Assembly: GCA_945859605.1 (NCBI GenBank)
Contig: OX243816.1
Coordinates: 31,385,074 to 31,449,073, forward strand
Direction: 5' to 3'
Length of the DNA: 64,000 bases
Source of the DNA: Lumbricus rubellus
Lineage: Eukaryota; Annelida; Clitellata; Crassiclitellata; Lumbricidae
Part shown: in pieces, positions 35,818 to 47,340 of the stretch
Numbering within the stretch: the first letter of the stretch is position 1
How the letters are laid out: each line of letters starts with the position of its first letter
Notes under the pieces: generated by a model
What the model was told of the DNA's origin: nothing
Seen by the model: the letters and a program-made list of their open reading frames with translations, nothing else
Database searches by the model: none
Made by a program: the position numbers and the translations under genes

Positions 35818-36819
35818 ATCCTATATATAATTGTGTTTTGTGTATAGTCACGTGCAGTATGTGTATATATATCTGCATTCGCATATACACTTGTATGTAT
35901 TATATATATACTGCATATTGTGCATATAAAAAAATAATATAATATTTGTATGTATATAATTATATATATAGAATTATATATATATACATGTGTGTTATAG
36001 GTGTGTAGGGTAAGCCTGTGTTAATGTGTGCACTCGCATAATCTGTTTATCTGTGCTGAGCCTTTACTTTGTGCTACGCTGTCTGTGTGTGTTTGTGTAC
36101 ACGTCAGGTTCTACAACACAGTCTGTACAGTTTTATTGATTTTTGAATTTACCATATAAGGCTGAAGTTGAGCTCCGCTTTGAACTGAGTCAGAGTCACT
36201 CAGGATTGAACCACGAGGATCGTCGTTGCTTTTATTTAACAGGAGGAGATTGAAATTTTTATCGGATTTGCTGGCAAATATTAGGTTCCTGTCCGTCTAA
36301 GTAAGTGGAATAAAAGTGCTTAAGGTGTCTAGTCTAGTCTTAAATCTTCATGCAATATAGTTGTTTGTCTGATATGAGTTGCCATTTTCAATTAACTGTG
36401 CGTCCGGCTGTAAACTGACATTTGTTTTTTTGTTCAATGATATGATGTTGTCATGATTTATGTAGTGCCAGTATACATAAACTTCAGTGCATTAGTGTGC
36501 TTGTTCCAGGTGTGTATGCATTGTACATTAATCAGAGCATTTATTTAGAGCCTTTTATGCACTTTGCAAAGTGCTGTGTGCTTGGCTGTCTAACCAATAC
36601 AAATGGAATTGGTTTCCATTTAACTATATTATGATGATGTTGAGCTGAGTCACATGAAACCTTATTTATAGAGATAATATTTAATAGATTATTTCTGTAC
36701 GAAGGTTTGATGAATGACAGAACCTAAGTAGCTCTGGGCTGCTAGGCAGAAGCAGAGAAATTATATCCCGATCATCGGAAGAAAAAGAATTGTGATGAAT
36801 GGCTGACCAGCTTACGGAT

Positions 36820-37131
36820 GTGGTTGTGTGTTTTTGTGGTTGTGTCTTTTAATGGGTGTTCTTATGTGTGTGTGTTCATTAATATGTGTGTGCTCTTGTG
36901 TTTGTGTGTGTGTGTGTTTATGTGCGTGTGTGTGTTATTGTGCGTCTGTGTGTTATTGTGCGTGTGTGTTTGGGTGTGGGTGTGTCATCATGTGTGATTG
37001 TGTTGTGTGCATGTTTATGTGCTTTTTAAAATCTGTGTCAGTGTGTATGTCTTTGTATATTTGTGAGTTTTTATGTTTATTTGTGCGTGTGGGTGTGTTT
37101 GTGTTTGGGTGTGGGTGTGTCATCATGTGTT

Positions 37132-37172
<41 letters not shown>

Positions 37173-37210
37173 ATTGTGTTTGCGCGTGTGTGTCTGCGTG
37201 TGTGTGGTGT
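36820..37210. repeat. (TG)n-rich low-complexity tract
   Basis: Long imperfect tgtgtg with a pure run at about 37135-37171. It produces Cys/Val-rich frames that are not genes. Confidence 0.9.
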
Positions 37211-37443
37211 TGCACCCAGTCTTTCATCTGAACATCTGTAACTTGGTTCCTGTCATATAGTGTGAAATTGATAGACTTTGTTGTTGAGTCATGCGACCGA
37301 TGGACAACCTGCATGTTGGCAAGTCACACTGTAGTTGGATGAGCAATCGATGTTACAAGTCGTTCTTGCCATTGCAGCACTCAAAGATCCTGCAACTAAA
37401 CTGTCAGTTAGTTTTTCTCAACGCTGGTACTAATCATATCCTA

Positions 37444-37502
37444 TGTATGTATATATATATTATATATATATATATATATTATATATATATATGTAGATAT
37501 AT
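37444..37502. repeat. (TA)n microsatellite
   Basis: TA repeats with two TTA-type interruptions. Confidence 0.8.
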
Positions 37503-40379
37503 TCATCTAATGTTTCATATGTGATTGACTGTAGGATTATATTTGACCTGGAATAAATCAGGCTGCTCAGTATTATTCCAGTGTGCGTGTAAGTCCTGAG
37601 CAATCTGAGTCACGAATGCAGCAGCGTGCTCTGAATGATGTGTTAATGGTTTTCTTATTGCTATCTCTTGCATCTGACCAAATGTTGTCATAGGTCTATG
37701 TTCTTTTAAAAGTGATATCATTACTGTCTCAAATAAAATCTGTTTTGACAATGTGACCTCAGCACTTTTCTTAGATTTTAGATGCACTGTACAGGTGTTC
37801 ACTGTTCATGTGGTAAATGTCTTGTTGTCCAATGTCTTCAATCCACAGATTGGCTGCACAATGGATGGTTTCATCCCATCCATTTCTGTTTCTTGTCAAC
37901 TTCAATTACTGGTCATGTGATTATAAATCAAGTCCACTTCTTTGTTTAATAGAATATCGAATATTGATCCACACTGTTTTAGGTCTTCCCTAAGCTCTTC
38001 ACCAAAGTTGTATGGCATTATATACCATGTGTATTTGTGCTTTTGTGTATATGCGTGTAGGTATTTTTTTATCTACACAGATCTAGTTGGAAATTTTTAC
38101 AGATCCATGTAAGAGAACATATGATGACACTAATTTTCTTGCTTTATTGCCTAACTGAGTTTGGAGTTCATTATTGTAAGTTGTTTGTAATTTGGTCTTC
38201 ATATGCCAGATATTACTTTAATATGCAAAAATCGTATTTTCTACCCCTACCCTGTTGCAACATTTTGTAGAACCACCCTCAGCCACCCATGTGTACATAT
38301 AAATAAGCTTCTCTACTCCATGATACAAAGTTATTAGCGAGTCATCTATAAAACATTTATTTTACGGTTGGCTACTATTTATTTCTGTTGGACATCGTAT
38401 TTGCTCTAAAATTTGCTAACTGGTATGGTTTAGTGTTTAGAGATTTGAACAGAATTTAATTATAACGTAATAAAATGTGATCGGACGACTATAGGATAAC
38501 ACAGAGTAATAAATAGGCTGATAATTAAATAATGTGAATGTCATAATTAGACATCTGTTTTGCATACATACATTTTGTCTAGATCCTCCCCCACCCCCGC
38601 TGTGCGTACGGGTACGTATGTGTACATCTGGTTACCCCTCCCTGCATAGGTAATATATAGACATCCCCCCTAAGGAGCTGTCCAGGATGACAACTATGAT
38701 GATGACAACCACCATGACAACAACGATGTGGAGGAATTATACCTGAGTGATTTTAAATGATCCGAGTGCCTGTCAAGGGTCTTAAGAGGCTATGGAAGGA
38801 CAGATACAGATAATTAATTGGCTGTCATTGTTGTGTGCTGACAGTATTTGTCTACTCTCCATTGACTTCTAAATGGTGGGTGGTGTCTTTGCGATGTTCA
38901 GACATGGTGATCACGTTAAATGATTCGTTCAGATGAAGATCTGTTAATCAGCATAATCATGGTCAACTTTCCAAAAGTGGTGTAGTGAAGAATGGATTTA
39001 GGAGTGTTGTTTGGAGGCAGCAAATGCCACCTGCCTTTATAGGAACGTTCAGAGATTATTTCAGGACTAATAGCCGGGAGTCATTGCAGTCTCTTGTCAT
39101 CTCCTTCATGGCTTATTAATCGTCAATGGAGCAGGACAACGCCCACAACAGATTGCAATGCATTTGGAATACAATAAAAAAAACGTCTTTATGTGGTTAG
39201 ATAGTTAGATGCAATTGCCTGGATATTATAGCAGGCAGTAAATGTTTGATTGACCACACCCAAACGAGATCTTGCATATTGGTTGCTCACTAGGATATTG
39301 TAGTGCAATTGGGACGAGGGGTGTGGTGCATGGCTGAGTTTATTAGGGTCATGTCAATGACAAGGTTGGGTTCTCCTTGCTGGATCTGTTGAACCCGGAT
39401 GAGCCTTTGTCCCCAGCTGCACCTGATGGGAGTTCAGGTCTGAGCAACAGGATGACTGGTCCTACCCGGGGAGGGGGATGAAGGGAAGGGGAGAGCTCAT
39501 ATGTATGATCAGTCCGGAAGATGTTCCCACTTTAGGTTGTTTGGTGGGGTGCTGTGAGTAAAAACTCACTGATTGGAAAATGCTTCTCCTAATCCAAATC
39601 TGCCAATCCTGGTGAGGATGGCGGATAGGAGGTTAGCATAGTTTTAAAACAAGGGTTTTATTGTTTTTATTTTTTCCCTAGGTAAGTATCTCACATTTGG
39701 CTCTTTTTTTGTCAGGTTTCTCCAGTATTTTAAAATTGTTTTTTGTAGCCATATTTTTAAAATTTATTTACTGTCAGTAGCTAGTTTCTTTGATTATATT
39801 CTCTTCACGTATTTTTCATGTTGCCTAGAGCTGTACTTTCAAGGATCCAGTTAATTTACTTCACTATTTACCCGTAATCATTGCAATGTCATCATTTGTT
39901 AAATTATTTTACTTTTCCGTGTTTTTTCTCATTTAATTTTTGTATTTTTGGAAAACCATGGTTTTTCCTTTTAAATTCAGTTTCTACCATTTTAAACATC
40001 TATGGAGGTTAGGGTACATTCATGAATGGAACTGGGGTTTTAGACCTGCAGCAAATACAAGAGGTAAACAGTGACCCTAAGAAGAGACTGTTGGGCTGAT
40101 AATTATTACTTGCTCAGATGAATGACCTCAACATTATGCACTGCTAAAGATTGGCAAATAGTCATTATCCAGTAAGAAATCAGTGTCACTGTTGTCAGCT
40201 GCCAGAAACCTTTATCTGTTATAGTTTATGACCACACTAATGTCTGGCTGTCGACCACACTAATGTCTGGCTGTCGTGTGACGATGATGACGAGTTCTTT
40301 GCCGGAGTTCTCTGCCCGAAGGCAGGTTCATTGACTTTTTTGCCTCTGGGGGTGAGATGAGTTTGATAGTTCCTTCCTG

Positions 40380-40511
40380 AGCTGGCCTTTCTTACAGATG
40401 ATTGTGGATTCAACTTGTCCAAGGTCACTACATCTATAATAGGGGCTTGAGGAAGATTTGAACCTGGGTCACAAGTTGCCGAACTTACCTCTACACCACA
40501 GCGTCCCACTG
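40380..40511 (-). repeat. tRNA-derived SINE head
   Basis: On the minus strand: gctgtggtgtagaggtaag (box A-like), then gacccaggttcaaatcttcc (box B-like), then accttggacaag. The last element resembles the ccttgggcaagtcc of the SINE at 61924-62115. It is too degenerate to be a tRNA gene. Confidence 0.6.
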
Positions 40512-41341
40512 CTTTAGTGTATGCTAAACTATTAGGCTCTAACAACAAAAATTAATACAGGTGAGCCTCATTGTAAGTGGATAGGTGATATCTCTAGCCC
40601 ACCATTGTTAGATGTTTGCAGTCTACAATACTTGTAGGGTCATTGTCCTTTTGTCTGGTTCAGTTCATGGAATGAGAGTGCTAGACTTTGAGTTGTTACT
40701 CAGATATTTATGCCATGCAAGACATGTATTAGATTGGAGTGTGTTCATTAGTGTTCATTAGGAAGTCATTGCAAAAAATACCCCCCCCCTTAGGTGTTGT
40801 GATTGAGGGAACCTAAAGTTAAGAATAGACCCATGGCATGGATATAAATTAACCTGATGCTATAAGACAGCAGTAAATTGCTTATGCATCATTAATCCTT
40901 CTGTATTGAAATTTTCTTCAAATATTGCTTCAGGTGGATTTGGCAGTGAATCACAGAAATGTAAAGAGTGGCTGTCCACTTTGTCCATTGTGTCCAATTA
41001 CTATAACTATCTTTTAATCTGTATTTCTGCTGTACATGAACTTAATTTTGAAACTATTCCTGTAGCTTTCCTTTTGTCCATTGGCCACATCTAAAACTTT
41101 GTGGTTTAATCTAACAGGTTGGATTTTGAGATTTTTGACCAGGCTTCTCGAACATGTTGTGATTTCTGACCACACCACAACAAACATTGGTTCGTTTGAG
41201 CTATTGGTTGGTTGGTTGGTGCTTTACGATGAATTTATATAAATAACAAGATTAGATAGTGTCAGGTAGAAAATAGCCAAAAATAGAGCTTAGAATCGGG
41301 CATCTATAGACTAAAGGTTAGACAAGAAAGACTCTGGTGTA

Positions 41342-41711
41342 CATAGGCGTAGGAGACGGGGGTCCAGGGGGGGCAAATGCCCCCCCAAATTTCGGGCAAG
41401 TCTGATTTTTCGGGCAAGCAGACCCGGAAAAAGAAAAAAAGTTTTAGAAAATTTTACTTTTTAATTTTTCCTGGTCTTCTTGCCCGAAAAATTAGACTTG
41501 CCCGAAAAAAATGGTCGTCAGACCGACCTTTCTAGCAAAAAGTAACGTGAAATTTCAGAAGATTTTTTCCGGATAACTAAAAAAAGGTCGTCAGAATTTT
41601 CGGGCAAACGTAACGGAATTTTTCTTAAGATTTCGGCCGGACGAAAAAAAAAATTTCGGGCAAAAGTCTGATTTTTGCCCCCCCAACGTTGAAATGTCCC
41701 CTACGCCTATG
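41342..41711. mobile_element. hAT-type MITE, 370 bp
   Basis: Ends cataggcgtaggagac and the complement of gtcccctacgcctatg, with an exact 8-bp duplication CTGGTGTA (41334-41341, 41712-41719). The interior is made of G-rich/C-rich tracts and repeated 'cgggcaag' and 'ttgcccg' words in both orientations. Confidence 0.85.
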
Positions 41712-42232
41712 CTGGTGTAAGATGTTCAGAGTAGGATAAGGCTGAATGAAAATATTGTCCAATGGCCCTGTCACGGCCTTGGTGACAAACTCCCTCCCAG
41801 GCTCCCACCCCTGGAGGGAGCACTTGGCCTTATCAGGGCTTCAATGACTGAACAGTCTAACCCACTTTATTAGTGATGTGTGCCTGAAGCGCTTCGTTTT
41901 GTATTTCTGCATATCTATGTGTTGTGTGCAGCTGCATATTATGTTTCTGTACGAGGCTTGTAGTAGATATAAAGTTTTTATGTACCCGTAAATAGATGAT
42001 ATTTAAAGTTTGTGTATTGGTATAAGATTGACTTAAGTTGAGAAAGAATTCAGTCTAGGCTTGAGTAAGTGGTTTTTGCAAGAGACTGTTTATGACTTCT
42101 GCTATATCACATGTTTGCTTTCTCACAAGTATGTATGTGACATAGATGGATGTACGTATTGTATAATGTGAATTTCATATATGCAATTATGCATGTATAT
42201 TAGGACCATATAATATGGGTAATGCAGTGTTG

Positions 42233-42330
42233 TCCAACCTTTTTGATACCGTGGGCCACCAAAGAACTTATTCTTGAAACCCAGGGTCGAACCAACGGAC
42301 CCAAAAGCAACTATTAAAATTAATTGAAAA
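42233..42330 (+). mobile_element. Truncated hAT-like left end
   Basis: cagtgttgtccaacctttttgataccgtgggccacc resembles the left end of Charlie-like elements such as 23110-23443. No partner end was found. Confidence 0.4.
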
Positions 42331-43242
42331 CAATTAACTGTATTAAATTCACTGCACATGGAATAATCATAATGAATGTGATGTGGAAACTGGTTTTTGT
42401 GTTCACAATTGTCAAATAATGAGGTGAGTTATGAGTTAATGGCTCTGCAAGTTGACCTGTGGTTTTTTCTTTCATTTCCATAAAATTTGCAAACATTTCA
42501 CTAGCTTAGGCTATTTGTGCCACTTAAAATAAGTTGGCAGGCTGCATGTTGGACAGCATTGGGATAATGCATGAGAGGGAAGAGAGATGGAAAGGACTTA
42601 AATGTCTTAGCACACACAGGCTGTTGGTGTACTATGTGTCATTGTTTGTGTGTGTGCACTTATGTGCATGTACTTGTTGTGTATGTGCATGTGTGTACTT
42701 GTGTGTTTCCGTCGGTATGTTTGTGTATCTGTGTGTGCAGGTTTACCCCAGACAGAAGAACTTTTTGTTTAACCCAAGTATGTGCTTGTGTGCATATGTC
42801 CGTGCGTGAGTCATAGGCAGCAGGGGATTAAGTGGCTAATATCTATATTGCTGTTTGTTGGACCCATCACCATTGACTGTGTAGCGTTGACTGCATCGGA
42901 TTCAAATGAAAAGTGGAACAGTGTGAAACTGCAGTGTTCACTTACAAAGACACGTTAGTAAATGTTGCTACTGTAATATTGATGGATATTTTCATTTGCA
43001 TGTTTGTAGATGCATATTATTATGTAGCCATTGTTGTGTGCCTTAAGAATCTCTGAAAGTCGCTGCTGTCAGGCAGAGATCTGGATGAAGATGAATCATG
43101 GATAAAACTGTCTCAGGTCTTGAGCGGTGGGCATCTAGGGAGAACAGCTCAGATGTGTTGAGAACAACTTCTGATTTGGAATTAATGATTCTGATCTACT
43201 AAGTGAAGAAGGACTGTTTTGTTTGTGGTAGTTTTGTTGAGT

Positions 43243-43322
43243 GGTTGAGCACTATGTTGTGTTCATGTTCTCATCATCGTCGTCATCATCATCGTCATCA
43301 TCATTGTCGTCATCATTATTCG
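43243..43322. repeat. TCATCG/TCATCA microsatellite
   Basis: catcatcgtcgtcatcatc-type repeats, ending just before the hAT MITE. Confidence 0.75.
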
Positions 43323-43342
43323 CAGCATGGAGAAATCTAGAC

Positions 43343-44215
43343 CAGGGGTTCTCAAACTGTGGTACGCGTACCCCTAGGGGTACGCCAGGCGCCGGTAAGG
43401 GGTACGCGAAAATTTCCAGAAATATAAATTTTCTTTGAGTTTATGGACTTTGTGCCCATTTTTTCATGATTAGCAATGATATGTAACGTTGCTTCGTGTA
43501 ACATCATCGTCATTTCTTTCTTTCACAATAAATATTTCACTCACATACTAAGCTTATAAAAATTATTATATAGTGTAGGCTATACAAAATGTTTATGTCG
43601 CTATAAATTTGAAACGAAATAATGTAGGCTACAAATGGTTGAAAGAATCAAATCCAGAAATTCTCAGCGTAGGCTATATTTATAGAGCTAAAAAAGTATA
43701 GCTGTTCTAAGGATTAATTTTTGGTCGAGCTTTAAAATGTGTGATTCTGTTCAACACGTCATATAATTATATATCTTTTTGAAACTAGTTTTAAAACTGT
43801 ATATTCTTGCTACCAAAAATAAATATGGGATAAATTTGAATTTGAAGTTGACAAATATTAAACCATGTAATTTTTTATTTTAAATTTGTGCTAGTCAAAA
43901 CAAGCACACAGCAATATAACACTAGCCTATAGGTTGGCTCTTTCTTACAGGGATTAGGCCCTATGGACCAATTTCCCCTTTTTGTTGATATGATTGCATG
44001 ATTAAAAATTTGCATATTTTCAATTTTGCTCCCTGTATGTAGGCTATACGACTCTAAATAGGCCACACCATGCCATGATTAAATGGACTTTTAGTTGTCA
44101 CTGCAATGGGGACTATGCAATGGTATTTTGTTTCTGACCTGACTTTGCTGGGCGTACGCCACCATTAGATTTTTCTACTTGGGGGTACAATAAAAATAAA
44201 GTTTGAGAACCCCTG
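43343..44215. mobile_element. hAT-like element, 873 bp
   Basis: Terminal repeats caggggttctcaaact and agtttgagaacccctg (complement, one mismatch or fewer), flanked by an exact 8-bp duplication ATCTAGAC (43335-43342, 44216-44223). Subterminal ggtacgcgtacccctagg and gggcgtacgcc palindromes. No transposase frame. Confidence 0.9.
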
Positions 44216-44394
44216 ATCTAGACAGAGTGGCCTATATATATAGTAAATTTTCCTAATCTCTGGATGTGGACTTGGAACTGAACTAGCAATACCTGTACTG
44301 CTGCCACACTAAATTCTATACTGGGCAACTACCTGCTGCTTGCACTGACTTCTCCATGTGTTTCACTATTGTGCTGACAGCTCTTCAATGGACA

Positions 44395-44512
44395 ATTATA
44401 TCGGAGTTGACTAAGGGCACAGGTGGAATCGGAAATCTCCAACCAAATTTTTGCCGTTGCTTGGATTTGAACCCTGTCCTCTTGATTGAGTGTCCGCTAC
44501 GCTATCCAGATG
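44395..44512 (-). repeat. tRNA-derived SINE-like fragment
   Basis: On the minus strand, tggatagcgtagcggac followed by agggttcaaatccaag resembles box A and box B spacing. No tRNA cloverleaf can be formed with confidence. Confidence 0.45.
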
Positions 44513-45132
44513 TATCAAAGGTTAGCAATGAATTGTGCAAAATGGCATAACATATACTGGTATGCTTTTCATGCTGAGAGCGCCTCTGAATGGTCATTCT
44601 GCAAGAGTCACTGTATAAATGTATCAATACATACAATACAATACAATGCCACTATGCCTGGCCATTGAATGTTTTCTTTTGGCAATATAACATCCGGGAT
44701 AATTATTGACAATGTGTCAAAGTAATGCACTGCTCATCAACTTGACTAGATCTACAATTGAAGATGTATGTCTGTGTGTCTATGCGGCAGAGGAGGTCAT
44801 GGGTCATTCGTTAAGTGCAGACCTTTGGCTTGCAATATACATGAGGCAGCACACATATCTGAAAGCTAATAGCCTATATGTCATACTTGAACGAGCCACC
44901 ATTCATTAGGTTATGCACATAATATAATTTATATGAGTGGATGATGTAAGTGCTCGGTTTTTAGAACATTCTAGAGCACTGATAATTAATGTTATAACAG
45001 CATATAGGGAATTATTATCTATTTAAATGGATTTGACATAATATGATTGAGTGCAATGTTGCTCATTTATTCATATAAAAAATATGTTGATGAAATCTGG
45101 CCATCATATAATGTAAATATAAATTGTCTTTA

Positions 45133-45551
45133 GGCCAAAAAAAAAATATGTTGTGTTTCCGGTAACAGAGCTAAAAAAAATTGGGTAGGTAGGTCGAAAA
45201 ATATTTTTATTTTGTAAAATATTTTTATGCAGTGACTATCCGAAAAAGTATACCCCACTAGTCTTTTTTGCACGCTGAAACAAAGTACGTGTTCTAAGCA
45301 AGTATAAACTGCCTATTTCCCGACTGTGTGCACCTAAAACTGCTCTAGAAACAGTCCTATTAATTTCATTTTGTTGACGTCTCTTATGTTATGTCAATAC
45401 AAATGTTAAAAAAAAATTGGAAAAAAATTAAACATTTTTTTGAGAAAAAAAAATTTTTTTTAATAAAATTTTTTTAAAAAAATATTTGGGTCGCGGCCCT
45501 AAAAATGGGTCGGTCGCGTTACCGGAAACACAACACTTTTTTTTTTACGCC
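45133..45551 (-). mobile_element. PIF/Harbinger-type MITE, copy B
   Basis: Same family as 21773-22200 but inverted: ggcc...tgttgtgtttccggtaac at the left, gttaccggaaacacaaca...cgcc at the right, with 3-bp duplication TTA. The interior is very similar to copy A. Confidence 0.85.
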
Positions 45552-45681
45552 TTAAGACTGTAAAATTTCATTTCGAAATTCTTACTTCTGGCCGAGGTAT
45601 AGGTAAAAAAAACTGTATGGGATTACTTTTTTGGGCCCACACTGATTATATGATTTACCGGTATGTATCATGCATATTGAA

Positions 45682-45684
<3 letters not shown>

Positions 45685-45711
<27 letters not shown>
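45685..45711. repeat. (TG)n microsatellite
   Basis: Short pure tg run. Confidence 0.85.
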
Positions 45712-45713
<2 letters not shown>

Positions 45714-45870
45714 AGGAGAAGAAGAGGCAACCATAGCTATGATGTTTTTGCAAGATCAGTCAAGTAACCCTGATAATAGGAGAGTGAGTGATGGCCTTGT
45801 CAGGAGGTTTGGATCCTACTTCCTTCCAGCAGTGTGTTAACTTGTAGACTTTAAGCTCATAAGTGAGCAA

Positions 45871-46462
45871 TCTATATATATAAAAATGAAACTTTCCAAC
45901 CGTGCGTTATGAGTGTTTTCGAAAACTGACGAACCGATTGTTTTGAAAATTTTACGACACCTTCCATTCCAATAGAACCGTGTTGTAGTATGCTTTTTCC
46001 CCGAAAAAACCCAGCATTTTCCACAAAACAGAACTTTGAAATCCGTTCGGCCGCCATTTGCAAATTATACACTTCCCAACGTCCATGAGGGTTGCCAGAT
46101 TTCGGAAACGTTTTTGTCGTGACATTACGTTGTAAAGTCGCCCAAAAGTCGCGAGATGACCAACTTCGATCAGGGTTGCCCAAAAGTCGCCCAAAAATCG
46201 CGACAGCGCATATGTCGCTGTCCGGGAGGAAAGAAAGAAGAGTGAGGGTGAGGGGGAGGGGAAAGAGGGAGGGAGAGGGGACGCGGACGGGAGGGGGAAG
46301 GGGAACGGGGAGGGGAGTGGGAGGGGGAAGAGGAACGGGGAGGGGGACGGGAAGGGGAAGGGAGACGGGGAGTGGGAGGGGGACGGGGAGGGGGACGGGG
46401 GAGGGGGAGGAGGCAGATGACGGTCTTTTCTGCCACAGCAACGCGTGGCCGGGTACAGCTAG
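45871..46462 (+). mobile_element. Non-autonomous Helitron
   Basis: Starts with TC (tctatatatataaaaatgaa) after an A, and ends ...gggtacagctag before a T, the A^T insertion preference of Helitrons. About 10 bp before the terminal CTAG is a hairpin, gccac(46432-46436)/gtggc(46445-46449). No target duplication or inverted repeats are present. The interior carries repeated 'gcccaaaagtcgc' words and a purine-rich gggga array (46240-46420). No Rep/helicase, so it is non-autonomous. Confidence 0.85.
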
Positions 46463-46854
46463 TTGAATATAAATCTTTAAATATTCTTTCATCTTGGCAG
46501 ATCCTGCAGCTTATGTCTTGAAAGTAGTGGCAGTTCATCTATAGATGGCACACTATTACGTTGCGACACCTCTCAAACTCTTCTCAGTTTCACAAACTGT
46601 TGAAAACTGCTTTTTCCAATTGATCTCAGCCAACATCAAAAGCAAAGAGAATGCTCTAATTGGAACTTAATATTTTCATTTCATTGAAGAATTTCTTTGG
46701 CATATCTTCAAGGTGACTGATTACTCAGAAACGCTCCTGACTCTAGCACGGAAAAGTACTGTTTTCTTTAATAAAAGGGCTTCGGTAAGAGCAAGACTTG
46801 TGTTGTTTCTTGGCTTAACACTTAAAACAAGGAAAGGTTCTTTGGATTCAATAA

Positions 46855-47265
46855 GGCCAAAAAAAATTGTTGTGTTTCCGGTAACCCGACCGACCCCCTT
46901 TTATTGCCGCGACTCAAATTATTTTGTTAAAAAAAATTATTTAAAAAAAATTAATAAAAATTTAAAATAAAAAAAAATTTAAATATTTTTTTAACTTTTG
47001 TATTGACATCACAGAAAAGACTTCAACAAAATGAAATTAATAGGACTGTTTTCTAGAGCAGTTTTAGGTGCAGACAGTCAGGAAATAGGCAGTTTATACT
47101 TGCTTAGAACACGTACTTTGTTGCAGCGTGCAAAAAAGACTAGTGGGGTATACTTTTTCGGATAGTCACTGCATAAAAATATTTTACCAAAATAAAAAAA
47201 AATTTCGACCTACCTACCCAATTTTTTTTAGCTCTGTTACCGGAAACACAACATTTTTTTAGGCC
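46855..47265 (+). mobile_element. PIF/Harbinger-type MITE, copy C
   Basis: ggcc...tgttgtgtttccggtaac to gttaccggaaacacaaca...ggcc with TAA duplications (46852-46854, 47266-47268). It is only 75 bp upstream of an SVIL exon. Confidence 0.85.
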
Positions 47266-47340
47266 TAACAATGCTTTTGTGTCCATGTGCAAGTGTACAC
47301 GAGTCTTGTAATAACGAAAACTGATTGTGTTTGTGTTTAG

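Larger units (their letters stand above)
31109..47340 (+). other. SVIL: SVIL intron, 16.2 kb
   Basis: Phase 1 intron from gtatgt to gtgtttag. It contains the repeats listed between 31315 and 47265. Outside them (31871-35755, 37501-40236, 42400-43240, 44520-45130) I see no exon or RNA gene. Confidence 0.75.

Noticed and set aside
36828..37260. Cys/Val-rich ORFs
   Set aside because: Direct translation of (TG)n repeats.
40440..40515. Possible tRNA gene (and similar spots at 44440, 52905, 59532, 62050)
   Set aside because: Box A and box B are present, but the acceptor stems do not pair and SINE bodies follow; treated as SINE heads.
45872..46538. Pro/Ser-rich and Gly/Arg-rich ORFs
   Set aside because: Produced by the purine-rich array inside the Helitron.
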